Positions 8,711 to 15,937 of a stretch of DNA of 64,000 bases are shown in pieces (positions within the stretch are counted from its first letter, which is position 1; every line of letters starts with the position of its first letter). Position numbers and translations under genes: made by a program. The notes under the pieces were generated by a model. It was not told the origin of the DNA, searched no databases, and was given only the letters and a program-made list of their open reading frames with translations. The DNA comes from Vibrio cidicii (GTDB lineage: Bacteria; Pseudomonadota; Gammaproteobacteria; Enterobacterales; Vibrionaceae): the NCBI RefSeq assembly GCF_009763805.1, contig NZ_CP046804.1, positions 1,674,001 through 1,738,000 on the forward strand. Reading direction: 5' to 3'.

Positions 8711-8995
8711 TTAAACTGTTATGCCACGTTCTTTGAAAATCTCATCGAAATCAACATCTTCCCACGGCTCTTTTTTGCGTGAAAATGGCTTGTATTCAAA
8801 TGATTTAGTCAATGATTTAAATGTTAGTTTGAACTTTTTAACAACGTGATAAGCAAACTGTTCTAAGTAGCCTAATGCAGCTAATGTCTGAAAAGCTGCT
8901 TTGATTTTTTGGATACGATTACAACGCTGTCTTTTAGAAACAGCTTTATCACTATCTTTTTTTAATTTTGTTTGACAGTTCAATGATGTCGCCAC
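8711..8995 (-). CDS. C-terminal part of replication initiator (second frame)
   Basis: This frame carries the missing C-terminus of the protein at 8952-9479. Read from its own GTG at 8995 it is 94 aa, but the first ten residues only overlap the upstream frame. The useful part begins at LKKDSDKAVSKRQRCNRIQKIKAAFQTL, which continues the winged-helix-like region, and it ends EIFKERGITV. Removing one A from the run of seven at about 8958-8964 fuses both frames into a protein of about 255 aa, a normal size for a plasmid Rep. No Shine-Dalgarno suitable for independent translation was seen. See the finding on the frameshift. Confidence 0.6.
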   Translation of the reverse strand: MATSLNCQTKLKKDSDKAVSKRQRCNRIQKIKAAFQTLAALGYLEQFAYHVVKKFKLTFKSLTKSFEYKPFSRKKEPWEDVDFDEIFKERGITV

Positions 8996-9479
8996 GGTCT
9001 ATTGTTTTGTTAAAATCAATCAAAATTGCATAGAACATCATGTCTCTCGATTTCAATACTTCCTTTATAGAAAGAAACTCTAAATTTACGTAGTAATGTT
9101 TTCTTGATTTAGCCATTTCTTCATGAAAACGCTCACTAATTTCAATGTTGATAGTGTCGTTTTTGCCCCATTGAATATCTGAAATGTACGGATGTGTACG
9201 TAGTGCGTTCATCATATCCACCATTTCAGAACTTCTTCTGTATCTGTCTCTAAACTTGATAAATGCTTCCTGTGTAATGAAAAATGTTTGGTCAGATTTG
9301 TTGAAATGTGTGTTTTGAAATAGCTGATAACGCCCGATAATCCAGATCAGCGTTAAGATATGTTTTGGTAATAAGTCTTGAAATAGCACATCGATAGTGC
9401 TTGCTTTGTGGTTTAATATTGCAGTGCTGAACGGCAATGCAACAAGATTAGTTTTTTTGTTTTTGTTTAATTTACTCAT
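8952..9479 (-). CDS. replication initiator candidate, N-terminal part
   Basis: ATG 9479 follows GGAGC at fair spacing, giving 175 aa before a stop just after a run of A. The protein looks like a WH1-WH2 plasmid initiator: LPKHILTLIWIIGRYQ, a helical segment with FRDRYRRSSEMVDMMNALR, then HYYVNLEFLSIKEVLKSRDMMFYAILIDF. No family was named with certainty; the Rep call leans on context: a long structured leader with an antisense RNA, iterons about 500 bases upstream and a FinO/ProQ-like gene after it. Its C-terminus is in another frame (8711-8995). It would bind the iterons and open the origin. The longer upstream frame to 9554 is leader, not protein. Confidence 0.6.
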   Translation of the reverse strand: MSKLNKNKKTNLVALPFSTAILNHKASTIDVLFQDLLPKHILTLIWIIGRYQLFQNTHFNKSDQTFFITQEAFIKFRDRYRRSSEMVDMMNALRTHPYISDIQWGKNDTINIEISERFHEEMAKSRKHYYVNLEFLSIKEVLKSRDMMFYAILIDFNKTIDRGDIIELSNKIKKR

Positions 9480-9534
9480 AAAAATAGCTCCAAACTGGTT
9501 TATTTCGAAAAAACACTTTTTGAAGCTTAACCCC

Positions 9535-9562
9535 TTGACATTTTTTATATACAAGGTAAATT
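9535..9562 (+). promoter_or_regulatory. promoter of the antisense RNA
   Basis: Perfect -35 TTGACA (9535-9540), a 16-base spacer and -10-like TAAATT (9557-9562) on the + strand, opposite to rep. Confidence 0.5.
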
Positions 9563-9568
9563 GTAATT

Positions 9569-9633
9569 AAGATTTTAAAAGTGTTAGCGTCACTTATTAT
9601 TTTCGAAACGGCATCTCTATGATGCCTTTTTTT
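9569..9633 (+). ncRNA. putative antisense RNA to the rep leader
   Basis: A short + strand transcript of about 65 nt is predicted from the promoter at 9535-9562 to a terminator: stem GGCATC/GATGCC with loop TCTAT (9610-9626) and seven T. Before it is a second stem-loop, AAGTG/CACTT with loop TTAGCGT (9579-9595). The whole RNA is complementary to the rep leader, which should start near 9641 and reach the rep ATG at 9479. This is the layout of antisense copy-number and incompatibility RNAs, whose loop would start pairing with the rep mRNA. No transcript data are available. Confidence 0.55.
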
Positions 9634-9648
9634 ATTTCTGTAATATAT

Positions 9649-9676
9649 GTGATACCATTTATTTATTTCTTGTCAA
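9649..9676 (-). promoter_or_regulatory. promoter of rep
   Basis: On the - strand TTGACA (9671-9676), a 16-base spacer and TATCAC (9649-9654). The implied leader of about 160 nt contains the complement of the antisense RNA. Confidence 0.55.
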
Positions 9677-9984
9677 ACCAAGCTATTCAGCTATTTTCTA
9701 CATAAAATCAAATTATTCGCGCAGTTAAAAAGTTAATTATACAATTCAGATACTAAAATATTCTCACAAACATAATGTTTTTAAGCGTTCGCTTTAAATT
9801 GTAATTTATCTTTACTAAAACTTATCATCGAAAAAATAGATTGAAGATATAAATATCAATCGATTTTATTCATAAAAGAAATGCGTATTATAATATTTAT
9901 TACTCTTGGAAGTTTTCAAAACTAAAAACAAACTGATTTTGATTGTCAATACATGACAGTTTTGATCAAAAATATGTTCGTCGT

Positions 9985-10055
9985 GTCTAAGGTGAAACAC
10001 ACAAATATGCGATATATGTCTAAGGTGAAACACTTATACGACCAAGGGGAAACAC
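9985..10055. repeat. three 16-bp iterons, candidate replication origin
   Basis: GTCTAAGGTGAAACAC occurs exactly at 9985-10000 and 10018-10033, and a variant GACCAAGGGGAAACAC at 10040-10055. Starts are 33 and 22 bases apart, so all three lie on the same face of the helix. The tract sits in a gene-free region of about 880 bases upstream of rep with very A+T-rich DNA at 9680-9920. It is a likely Rep binding array. No clear DnaA box was found beside it. Confidence 0.65.
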
Positions 10056-10222
10056 ACTAATTATAAACTCTTTTTAATATACTAAAAGATCTTTTATAAA
10101 CTCTGCACTTCGCAAGCGAGATGCAGGTAAGCTTTAAAAAAAATTAAAGATTCTTCTTTCTTTTTTATTTAGAATTTGGAGAATTGGAATTGTTGTTGAA
10201 AGGCTTTGCAGTATCAGTTGTT

Positions 10223-10271
10223 AAAATGCCACTCTTTCAGAGATGGCTATGGCTGAAAGTCATAGCATTTT
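10223..10271. other. long imperfect hairpin in the origin region
   Basis: AAAATGC (10223-10229) pairs with GCATTTT (10265-10271) and CTTTCA (10234-10239) with TGAAAG (10254-10259), separated by small internal loops. It is not followed by a clear T run, so it may be a structural RNA or origin element rather than a terminator. The stretch 9680-10360 otherwise holds only the iterons. Confidence 0.45.
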
Positions 10272-10360
10272 GATTTTGTGCAATTGTTTGGGATGGTTCA
10301 ATTGATCGATTGTAGATAAAAAGGTAGAGAAAAGATGCCCCAAAACAGCAAGAGTTGTGT

Positions 10361-10507
10361 TTATGCCGCTTCTTTTGTCATTTCTTGAAGTTCAGCATCT
10401 GTTACTGCACCTTGTCGTAGCTGTAACGCTACATCATAGTCAATTAACAAAACGACTTCTTCTCCATTTACAACAAATTTAACAGGCAAGATAGCGTGAG
10501 AACTCAT
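10361..10507 (-). CDS. small hypothetical protein, 48 aa
   Basis: An ORF beginning MSSHAILPVKFVVNGEEVVL and ending with a helical EMTKEAA, preceded by CGGAGT seven bases before ATG 10507. It is acidic and soluble. It lies between the iteron region and a structured region with inverted repeats (CGTCA-TCCG-TGACG at 10562-10575). It might be a small copy-number or control protein by position; its sequence matches no family I know. Confidence 0.6.
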   Translation of the reverse strand: MSSHAILPVKFVVNGEEVVLLIDYDVALQLRQGAVTDAELQEMTKEAA

Positions 10508-10662
10508 AATCGATACTCCGATTGGTTAACTCACCTTACAAGCCATAATCCATAGCTTAAACGTCATCCGTGACGCAGAAAAATGCCTTGTTGCTTGAGG
10601 CAAGCACAAAGTATCAAATACAGTATAAGAAGTAAATCAATAGCGTCATAGACGCAAAAAAA

Positions 10663-10682
10663 GAAGGCTTTCGCCTTCTTCA
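10663..10682 (-). terminator. terminator of the 173-aa membrane protein gene
   Basis: AAGAAGGC-TTTC-GCCTTCTT, followed on the - strand by seven T. Confidence 0.85.
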
Positions 10683-10694
10683 ATGTCTGGTAAG

Positions 10695-11216
10695 TTACTC
10701 TTTCGGTTTGATGTGCATGACTATAGTTGCACGACCTTTCAATAACACATCTAATCCTTTCTCTGTCTTCTTAATCTCAGCGTCTAACAAGTCATTCTCG
10801 TTTTTGCCTATCTTGATCAGAACCGAATCATCACGTTCTTCAACCACTCTATAAAATTCTTTATCACCCATTAAAGTGATTTCATCATCGGTGATCTTAA
10901 ACACATTCTTACTTTCAGGGATGTTTTGTGGCTTGGTATATGCTGATTGGTCAATGACATACTCACCACGATACTCAAATCCACTTGCCCCAAACAACAT
11001 GTAGACAAACAAGCACAGAACAACGGCCAAACCAGCTACAATAGCTTTAATCTTAACAGGCAATGCCTTTACGTCATTAACCGTCTTAACACTCTTCACA
11101 GCGTCTACAGTCCCTTTAAGTTCATCTTTCGCGTGTCCAGCAATTTGAACAGCTTTATCTTTTGTTGTTTCGTCTTTCGACTCATTAACAATTAAATCAT
11201 TTTTTTTATCGGTCAT
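10695..11216 (-). CDS. single-pass membrane protein
   Basis: 173 aa from ATG 11216, which has GGAGA upstream. A hydrophilic cytoplasmic N-terminus of about 55 residues is followed by one membrane segment (about 57-78, IVAGLAVVLCLFVYMLFG) and a periplasmic or extracellular domain of about 95 residues that is probably all-beta (SGFEYRGEYVID...VFKITDDEITLMGDKEFYRVV). No Cys. The topology suits an accessory inner-membrane component of a transfer machine, and it precedes the DotE-like gene in the same orientation, but no family was recognised. Confidence 0.75.
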   Translation of the reverse strand: MTDKKNDLIVNESKDETTKDKAVQIAGHAKDELKGTVDAVKSVKTVNDVKALPVKIKAIVAGLAVVLCLFVYMLFGASGFEYRGEYVIDQSAYTKPQNIPESKNVFKITDDEITLMGDKEFYRVVEERDDSVLIKIGKNENDLLDAEIKKTEKGLDVLLKGRATIVMHIKPKE

Positions 11217-11322
11217 AAATTTATCTCCATTGTTTAAATTATGCTCTTTTATATTTAATATCATATAAATATTAAAAAACAACAAACAGAGAATAAATAA
11301 ACACAAACGACAAAAACAAGAA

Positions 11323-11342
11323 AAGCAAACTTTCGTTTGCTT
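11323..11342 (-). terminator. terminator of the DotE-like gene
   Basis: AAGCAAAC-TTTC-GTTTGCTT, a perfect 8-bp stem with a T-rich - strand side, about 120 bases after the stop at 11465. Confidence 0.75.
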
Positions 11343-11464
11343 CCTTGAAATTCAACTTATTAAGAAATGAAATATGAACATGACAAGTGTTCATAACTAT
11401 TAAGTTATATTAAATAAAAATTATGTCAATCTTAAAACAATAAATTTATTTAATATCACTTTAA

Positions 11465-11818
11465 TTAAAATTCTGAACTAACGTCTGTCGAACCTTCCGC
11501 AGCACCTGTTCCAAAAATCGTATCAAGCATTGTGGTAGATGTTGCACTTAAACCAAACAGCAACGCACCAGACGCTAAAAAGATAAGACCTTTGTTTAGT
11601 GGCACTTGTTGTGGATTCTCACCGTGTTTCTTTAGTTGCATACCGCCAGCAGCCATCATCGCTAAACCAACTAATGCAGCACCTATAACTAACAGAACTT
11701 GCAGTGCAGTAGCCGTTTCACCCCAACCTTGGGCTAATTCTCCAACACCAGCCCCAAAGCTAATGGTTGTTGCTATTGCTGTTAAAATTACAGCAGAAAG
11801 CTTTGTTTTAATATTCAT
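11465..11818 (-). CDS. DotE/IcmC-like (TraQ-type) small membrane protein
   Basis: 117 aa. A hydrophobic N-terminal segment (about 7-22) could be a signal or anchor. Two further membrane segments, LQVLLVIGAALVGLAMMAAGG (about 40-60) and GLIFLASGALLFGLSATS (about 77-94), flank a short polar loop LKKHGENPQQVPLNKG. That loop plus glycine-rich helices is the pattern of the IcmC/DotE family of type IVB secretion and of IncI TraQ-like proteins; it also resembles a pilin of the VirB2 type in size. AAGGAG precedes ATG 11818. Such proteins sit in the inner membrane as part of, or substrate for, the conjugation channel. The assignment is by pattern; VirB2-like pilin is the main alternative. Confidence 0.55.
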   Translation of the reverse strand: MNIKTKLSAVILTAIATTISFGAGVGELAQGWGETATALQVLLVIGAALVGLAMMAAGGMQLKKHGENPQQVPLNKGLIFLASGALLFGLSATSTTMLDTIFGTGAAEGSTDVSSEF

Positions 11819-11934
11819 AGTAAATATCTCCTTATTTAATTAAATTACTACAAATATTTTATTATCATATTTAAACTGATGTTCAAGAGAATTATATAAA
11901 TTAATTTATTATCGAATACAGAAAACAAAAAAAA

Positions 11935-11952
11935 GACACTCATCTGAGTGCC
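11935..11952 (-). terminator. terminator of the 77-aa gene
   Basis: GACACTC-ATCT-GAGTGCC; on the - strand it runs into eight T. It belongs to a family of near-identical GACACTC hairpins also found at about 48310, 49297 and 50199. Confidence 0.8.
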
Positions 11953-11970
11953 TTAAAAAATTCTTTTTAA

Positions 11971-12204
11971 TTATTTGATAATGAATCTGTATTGTTGTTT
12001 TTGTTTGATAACAAATTCATCCATTAGATTCATTGTCGCTTTTCGTTTAGCCACAAGCTGATCCATCGCTGCTCTTTCTTCAATCTTCCCTTCCGATATT
12101 GTTTTAACAGAGTAAAAACACGTTGCTGCAATTGCTATCGCTGAGATGCTTAATGTAATAGATAATGCTGCGTTTCTTGTTGCTTTGCTGACTGACTTTC
12201 TCAT
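11971..12204 (-). CDS. small single-pass membrane protein, 77 aa
   Basis: One membrane segment (about 13-33, ALSITLSISAIAIAATCFYSV) after a basic N-terminus, then a charged helical tail (KIEERAAMDQLVAKRKATMNL). AAAAGGA precedes ATG 12204. It lies just upstream of the DotE-like gene. Size and topology resemble small accessory membrane proteins of conjugation clusters, but the family is unknown. Confidence 0.75.
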   Translation of the reverse strand: MRKSVSKATRNAALSITLSISAIAIAATCFYSVKTISEGKIEERAAMDQLVAKRKATMNLMDEFVIKQKQQYRFIIK

Positions 12205-12362
12205 AATAATTCCTTTTTGATAATTGATATTTGGCTTCTTGCCCTACTATTTATTTATCAAAGATTTGGTATAAGTCAATCGTAATAAAACAAATAAAAT
12301 CAACGCATTAGAAAAATCGCGCAATTCTACATACTTTTAAAGAATAAAACTTTTATGATTTT

Positions 12363-12377
12363 TTGCAAAAGTTGCAA
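12363..12377. promoter_or_regulatory. TTGCAA-N3-TTGCAA box
   Basis: Perfect copy with spacer AAG, between the end of the 192-aa gene and the start of the 77-aa gene. Confidence 0.7.
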
Positions 12378-12387
12378 TTTTTACTAA

Positions 12388-12966
12388 TCAATTGACAAAA
12401 TATTTCTTAAACACTCTATCAAACATCAATTCGCTATTGATAAATTCAAGTAACTTTTCATGAACTGCTACTCGATTCTTGTGAAACTCTTGAAAAAAAG
12501 TTTGTGATTCACCCAAGCCATGTCGTTTAAGAAATTTTGTAAGTCCGTCGTTAAACTGTCTGTAATCGCACAAGAAAACACGATTATCAGCATCAGGCAT
12601 TGGTAGATTCAACTCTTGAAGCTTTCCCTTTACAGTAACATTCAGATATTCATATTCTAAGTCTCTAAGACCATTGTTTTTCTTTGTTCTTCTCTCTGAA
12701 TCGAACCTTTCAACAAACAATGGCTGATCTTCAAGCTGCTTCCACAAACTCTCAACTATCTTCTTGTGTATGAATTTGTTGGTTTGTCGTGTAGCAATAA
12801 GTGATACTGTGAATCCAAATTTCGTAAGTGTCCTACGGAGTGGCTTCAACTTAGTTCTCGATATCAAAACATAGTCATTGATATCAACTTCACTGCTTTT
12901 GTCGAGATTCAACAAGTCACTGTGTTCAAGCGCAACTGATTCGATTATTTCTAATATACTTTTCAT
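12388..12966 (-). CDS. hypothetical protein, 192 aa
   Basis: Starts MKSILEIIESVALEHSDLLN. The ATG at 12966 has AAGGAG about ten bases ahead, and the longer frame to 13023 runs through the promoter module. Soluble and slightly basic, with RTKLKPLRRTLTKFGFTVSLIATRQTNKFIHKK looking like a positively charged nucleic-acid-binding region near 35-67. No family recognised. Its upstream region is a diverged copy of the 149-bp module, with a box at 13097-13111. Confidence 0.8.
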   Translation of the reverse strand: MKSILEIIESVALEHSDLLNLDKSSEVDINDYVLISRTKLKPLRRTLTKFGFTVSLIATRQTNKFIHKKIVESLWKQLEDQPLFVERFDSERRTKKNNGLRDLEYEYLNVTVKGKLQELNLPMPDADNRVFLCDYRQFNDGLTKFLKRHGLGESQTFFQEFHKNRVAVHEKLLEFINSELMFDRVFKKYFVN

Positions 12967-13096
12967 AATTATAATTCTCCTTGTATTATATTTATGTTTT
13001 ATCATCAATCTCAAAACTTGCAATAGAGAATAGTAAATCTTTGATTGTTTTTATTTGTAGATTCAATATTGTTTAAAAATGAACGATTAGTATTTT

Positions 13097-13111
13097 TTGC
13101 AAAGATTGCAA
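13097..13111. promoter_or_regulatory. TTGCAA-N3-TTGCAA box
   Basis: Perfect copy with spacer AGA, about 130 bases upstream of the start at 12966. Confidence 0.7.
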
Positions 13112-13147
13112 TTTTTCTTACAAATATAAAACACACGACAAAAAAAG

Positions 13148-13163
13148 ATGGCATTTGCCATCT
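13148..13163 (-). terminator. terminator of the 256-aa gene
   Basis: GATGGC-ATTT-GCCATC, followed by seven T on the - strand. Confidence 0.85.
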
Positions 13164-13220
13164 TCTTTATCTGGATTATTCATTGAAGAAAACACGTTTG
13201 ATATTTTCTTCAATAAACAA

Positions 13221-13991
13221 TTATAGTCTTGTTAGTAGCTCATTAACTGTTTTACATTCGAAACCATGACAAACTCTTCTGACATACTCTCTTGTTTTAA
13301 ATTGCTGTCTATAGTTCTGTAATGTTACTTTGTTATGTGTACCAAACAAACCACCATTTTTATATTCGAATTTTTTAAATTCCGCATAATCTGATTTCCA
13401 AAAAAATCCTGCGCAAATTCTATTGTTGCCTTGTAGCATTTCAACTACTCTATCAATCTCTGATTCGCTTAAATTGATTTGAGAGTCTTCTGTGTAAGTC
13501 TCATCACGTTCAACTGCTTTGCTCGTTTCTACTCTTATTACACCCATCCCTCTAACACCATCAGCCTTTGATACTGCAAGTCCTTGCCTTTCAAAAGACT
13601 CAATAGCTTTAAACATTCTACGGTCTGCGTAAGTTTGCCATACCATACGGTCAGGATTCCAAGTGAATTTGTGCTTTTTACAAATGTTCGAATACTTCGC
13701 TTCACATTTGATTTCATACCTGAACGATTCTGCGTTAAAAGTAACAAAAACATCTGGTGTAATCTCTATCGCTTCTTTGCTGTACGTGTACTTGTCTAAC
13801 GCGCCTTTTCTCGCAAACTTAGGGTTTACCTTTTGTTTAATCAAGAAACCTTCAATTTCTTGCCCTGCTTCAAAATTTTCAGTTGAAGCATCAATTACTA
13901 AATCAGCAAGTTCTTTTGTTTCATTTTGAACAATTGCGATTCTGAAATTAGCTCTGTTTTTCTTTACGATTGTGAAGTTAATTTTATTCAT
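13221..13991 (-). CDS. hypothetical protein with a W-rich DUF5710-like motif
   Basis: 256 aa from ATG 13991 with AAAAGGA upstream. A central segment, about 100-135 (KYSNICKKHKFTWNPDRMVWQTYADRRMF), has the aromatic spacing of the short DUF5710-type motif also suspected in the protein at 6199-6786. Its N-terminus is beta-rich and lysine-rich (MNKINFTIVKKNRANFRIAIV). These motifs occur in large plasmid and phage replication or primase-type polyproteins, but no catalytic motif is visible here. It is expressed from a diverged copy of the upstream module. Confidence 0.75.
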   Translation of the reverse strand: MNKINFTIVKKNRANFRIAIVQNETKELADLVIDASTENFEAGQEIEGFLIKQKVNPKFARKGALDKYTYSKEAIEITPDVFVTFNAESFRYEIKCEAKYSNICKKHKFTWNPDRMVWQTYADRRMFKAIESFERQGLAVSKADGVRGMGVIRVETSKAVERDETYTEDSQINLSESEIDRVVEMLQGNNRICAGFFWKSDYAEFKKFEYKNGGLFGTHNKVTLQNYRQQFKTREYVRRVCHGFECKTVNELLTRL

Positions 13992-14045
13992 AATTTATTT
14001 TCCTTTTTAAGTTGAATTTAAGTTGAATATTTGTTTGTCATAATA

Positions 14046-14073
14046 TATATACCATGAATCTCAAAAGTTGCAA
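14046..14073 (-). promoter_or_regulatory. promoter of the 256-aa gene
   Basis: On the - strand TTGCAA (14068-14073), a 16-base spacer and TATATA (14046-14051), in the same geometry as the modules at 7484 and 8018. Confidence 0.55.
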
Positions 14074-14147
14074 GAGACAATAGTTAATTTATTTAAAATG
14101 ATTTTTAAAACAACCAAATATTGTTTTAAAATACATATTAATATTTT

Positions 14148-14162
14148 TTGCAACTTTTGCAA
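14148..14162. promoter_or_regulatory. TTGCAA-N3-TTGCAA box
   Basis: Perfect copy with spacer CTT, about 75 bases upstream of the -35 element at 14068. Confidence 0.7.
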
Positions 14163-14196
14163 TTTTTCATAAAATAATAAAGCAAACGACAAAAAA

Positions 14197-14216
14197 AAGA
14201 TGGTAAATACCATCTT
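14197..14216 (-). terminator. terminator of the 141-aa gene
   Basis: GATGGTA-AA-TACCATC with a long T run on the - strand. Confidence 0.8.
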
Positions 14217-14223
14217 CTTTATA

Positions 14224-14649
14224 TTAATAATCTGCAATTAAAACATAACTCTTAGTTTGTGTTTCAAGCTTTTGCCATTCGAGATTCATTGCGATCTCTA
14301 TCGCTGCCGCTTGCTGATTAAGCTCATCTTCAAGCTCATCTAACTCTATGCCGCTCTCACCAGCCCAACGCCTTTTATCGACTGCTTTCAACGCTTCCAT
14401 AACGCTGTCTTCTTGTGATTCAAGCTCGCTAATGCGATTGCTTACTGTATATTCAGACTCTGTGTATGAACATATCCCTATGTCCGTTAAACACTCATAC
14501 GCTGTGCGTGTTGCTTCTTCTTTATCTGCACATTCAGCGACAAATGAAAAGCTGTGATTAGTTGTTAGTGATTCTACCCAAGATTTAAGTGAACCGTGTT
14601 TTGCTTTAAGTTCTGCTTCTGTAATGATTGCTTGTATTTCTGTTCTCAT
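14224..14649 (-). CDS. hypothetical protein, 141 aa
   Basis: Starts MRTEIQAIITEAELKAKHGSL at ATG 14649 behind AAGGAGAG. Acidic, alpha-helical and soluble; the middle (SELESQEDSVMEALKAVDKRRW) is a predicted coiled coil. No family recognised. Monocistronic, with a terminator directly after it. Confidence 0.8.
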   Translation of the reverse strand: MRTEIQAIITEAELKAKHGSLKSWVESLTTNHSFSFVAECADKEEATRTAYECLTDIGICSYTESEYTVSNRISELESQEDSVMEALKAVDKRRWAGESGIELDELEDELNQQAAAIEIAMNLEWQKLETQTKSYVLIADY

Positions 14650-14910
14650 ATTCTCTCTCCTTGATGATAATTGAATTTTGTTTCTTAGTATCATTATATT
14701 AGGACTTTGATAATCACAAAGAATGTCAGTATTAAAATATTCAGTTTGATTAGTTTAGTTGAGAGAAGTGAGTTTAGATTTTGTGGTAATGAAAGGAATA
14801 ATTGAGAATATAAGAAAGTTGATTTTATATATTCACTTAGATAGTGAAATTAGAAAAACAATTAAAATGACTATTGCAACGTGCAAGTTTTAAGAACTTC
14901 CAGAAATTAA

Positions 14911-14935
14911 AAAGCCACTCAAAAAGAGTGGCTTT
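14911..14935 (-). terminator. terminator of the H-NS-like gene
   Basis: AAAGCCACTC and GAGTGGCTTT form a 10-bp stem around five A, 20 bases after the stop. Confidence 0.8.
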
Positions 14936-14955
14936 CTTTGGCTTTAGATCGATGT

Positions 14956-15744
14956 TTATGAATCTAATGCTTCAATAGCATCGATTCCACCTTCTACCGT
15001 ATGATCATCAGAGATAGCGATAAGTAGCTTTTCTTGCTCAGGTGTTAGGTCAGAAATTGCACCATTAAAGATAAAATCTTCCGTCATCTCGATGCTGAAC
15101 TTTTCTCTTGCTGTTTCAATATCAAGTGCTAATTCAACTTCGATGTTCGGGTTGATGGCTACATCATGCTCTTTCGAGCTTTTACGCTTTTTTGCGAAAA
15201 AAGCCTCGATCTCATCGATACGTGATTTGTACTTAGGGTTTGTCTCAGCGTCTTTCAAGAATTGCTCAAAAGATTCGGGAGCAAGAAGCATGTACTGATC
15301 AGTGTAGCCTTTCTCTGCCATTTCTGCTTCAATCTCTTTCGATGGACGAGCAAAAGGACGAGTAACAATTTCACCATTGATTAAAAATTTGTATTTATTA
15401 CGTGGATTCTTTTTCTTGACTGGCGTTTCAGTGTTAACAGAGCTTAGTTTCTCCAATGCGTCATTCAGCGATACTTCAATTCCAGCCGCTTTCATTGCAT
15501 CAACATAGCCTTGGGCTGCTTGCTGCAATGCATTTTCGTGATTTTTACGCACTTCTTCTTCTTTTCGAATCTCTTCCAGCGCTTCTTCTACGACAGTATC
15601 AACAACTTTCTTTACAGATTCCAAAACGTCAAGGCCGTGTTCAGACACAAACTTCTGAACGCTGCGTTTTGATTTCATAACACTTAGTGCAACATGTAAT
15701 TTTTCAGTATCTGTGATCTGCGGTAGTTCAAATTCAGTAGTCAT
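14956..15744 (-). CDS. H-NS-like nucleoid protein with long acidic C-terminal extension
   Basis: 262 aa from ATG 15744, which has AAAAGGA upstream; the longer frame to 16116 covers the next gene's end. Residues 15-75 are a coiled coil with a run of E and K, as in the H-NS oligomerisation domain. ALQQAAQGYVDAMKAAGIEV (72-91) matches the H-NS linker pattern (LxxYxxxLxxxGIDxxxL). A basic KKKNPRNKYKF then leads to INGEIVTRPFARPSKEI (122-138), at the place of the H-NS hook NGExxTWTGQGRTPxxI, ending SFEQFL as H-NS ends DDFLI. The hook is altered: FARPS stands where QGR normally enters the minor groove. Residues 170-262 are an acidic extension absent from H-NS. Such proteins silence A+T-rich DNA and would fit this plasmid. 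Altered specificity is inference. Confidence 0.65.
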   Translation of the reverse strand: MTTEFELPQITDTEKLHVALSVMKSKRSVQKFVSEHGLDVLESVKKVVDTVVEEALEEIRKEEEVRKNHENALQQAAQGYVDAMKAAGIEVSLNDALEKLSSVNTETPVKKKNPRNKYKFLINGEIVTRPFARPSKEIEAEMAEKGYTDQYMLLAPESFEQFLKDAETNPKYKSRIDEIEAFFAKKRKSSKEHDVAINPNIEVELALDIETAREKFSIEMTEDFIFNGAISDLTPEQEKLLIAISDDHTVEGGIDAIEALDS

Positions 15745-15854
15745 TAAGATAATCCTTTTGCAAATGTAAAACATTTTAATGCTCGACAACAAATCTAAAT
15801 CATTGATGCTCGTAAAGCAAGTTTTTATGTACAAAACAAAAGATTTAATAATTT

Positions 15855-15869
15855 TTGCAAGTTTTACAA
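15855..15869. promoter_or_regulatory. degenerate TTGCAA-N3-TTGCAA box
   Basis: TTGCAA-GTT-TTACAA, one mismatch, about 110 bases upstream of the H-NS-like start. Others with one or two mismatches lie at 5647, 28373, 63463 and 63889. Confidence 0.45.
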
Positions 15870-15897
15870 TTCTTACGAAATCCATCAAACAAAAAAA

Positions 15898-15917
15898 AGA
15901 AAGGTGTTTACCTTTCT
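15898..15917 (-). terminator. terminator of the 179-aa secreted protein gene
   Basis: AGAAAGGT-GTTT-ACCTTTCT with a following T run on the - strand. Confidence 0.8.
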
Positions 15918-15937
15918 CTCTTATTCTATATAGATAT

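Noticed and set aside
9480..9554. Extended start of the rep frame (25 extra residues)
   Set aside because: It would run through the leader and overlap the antisense promoter; ATG 9479 has the ribosome site.
13045..13269. 74-codon + strand frame
   Set aside because: It overlaps the terminator and upstream module of - strand genes and has no ribosome site.
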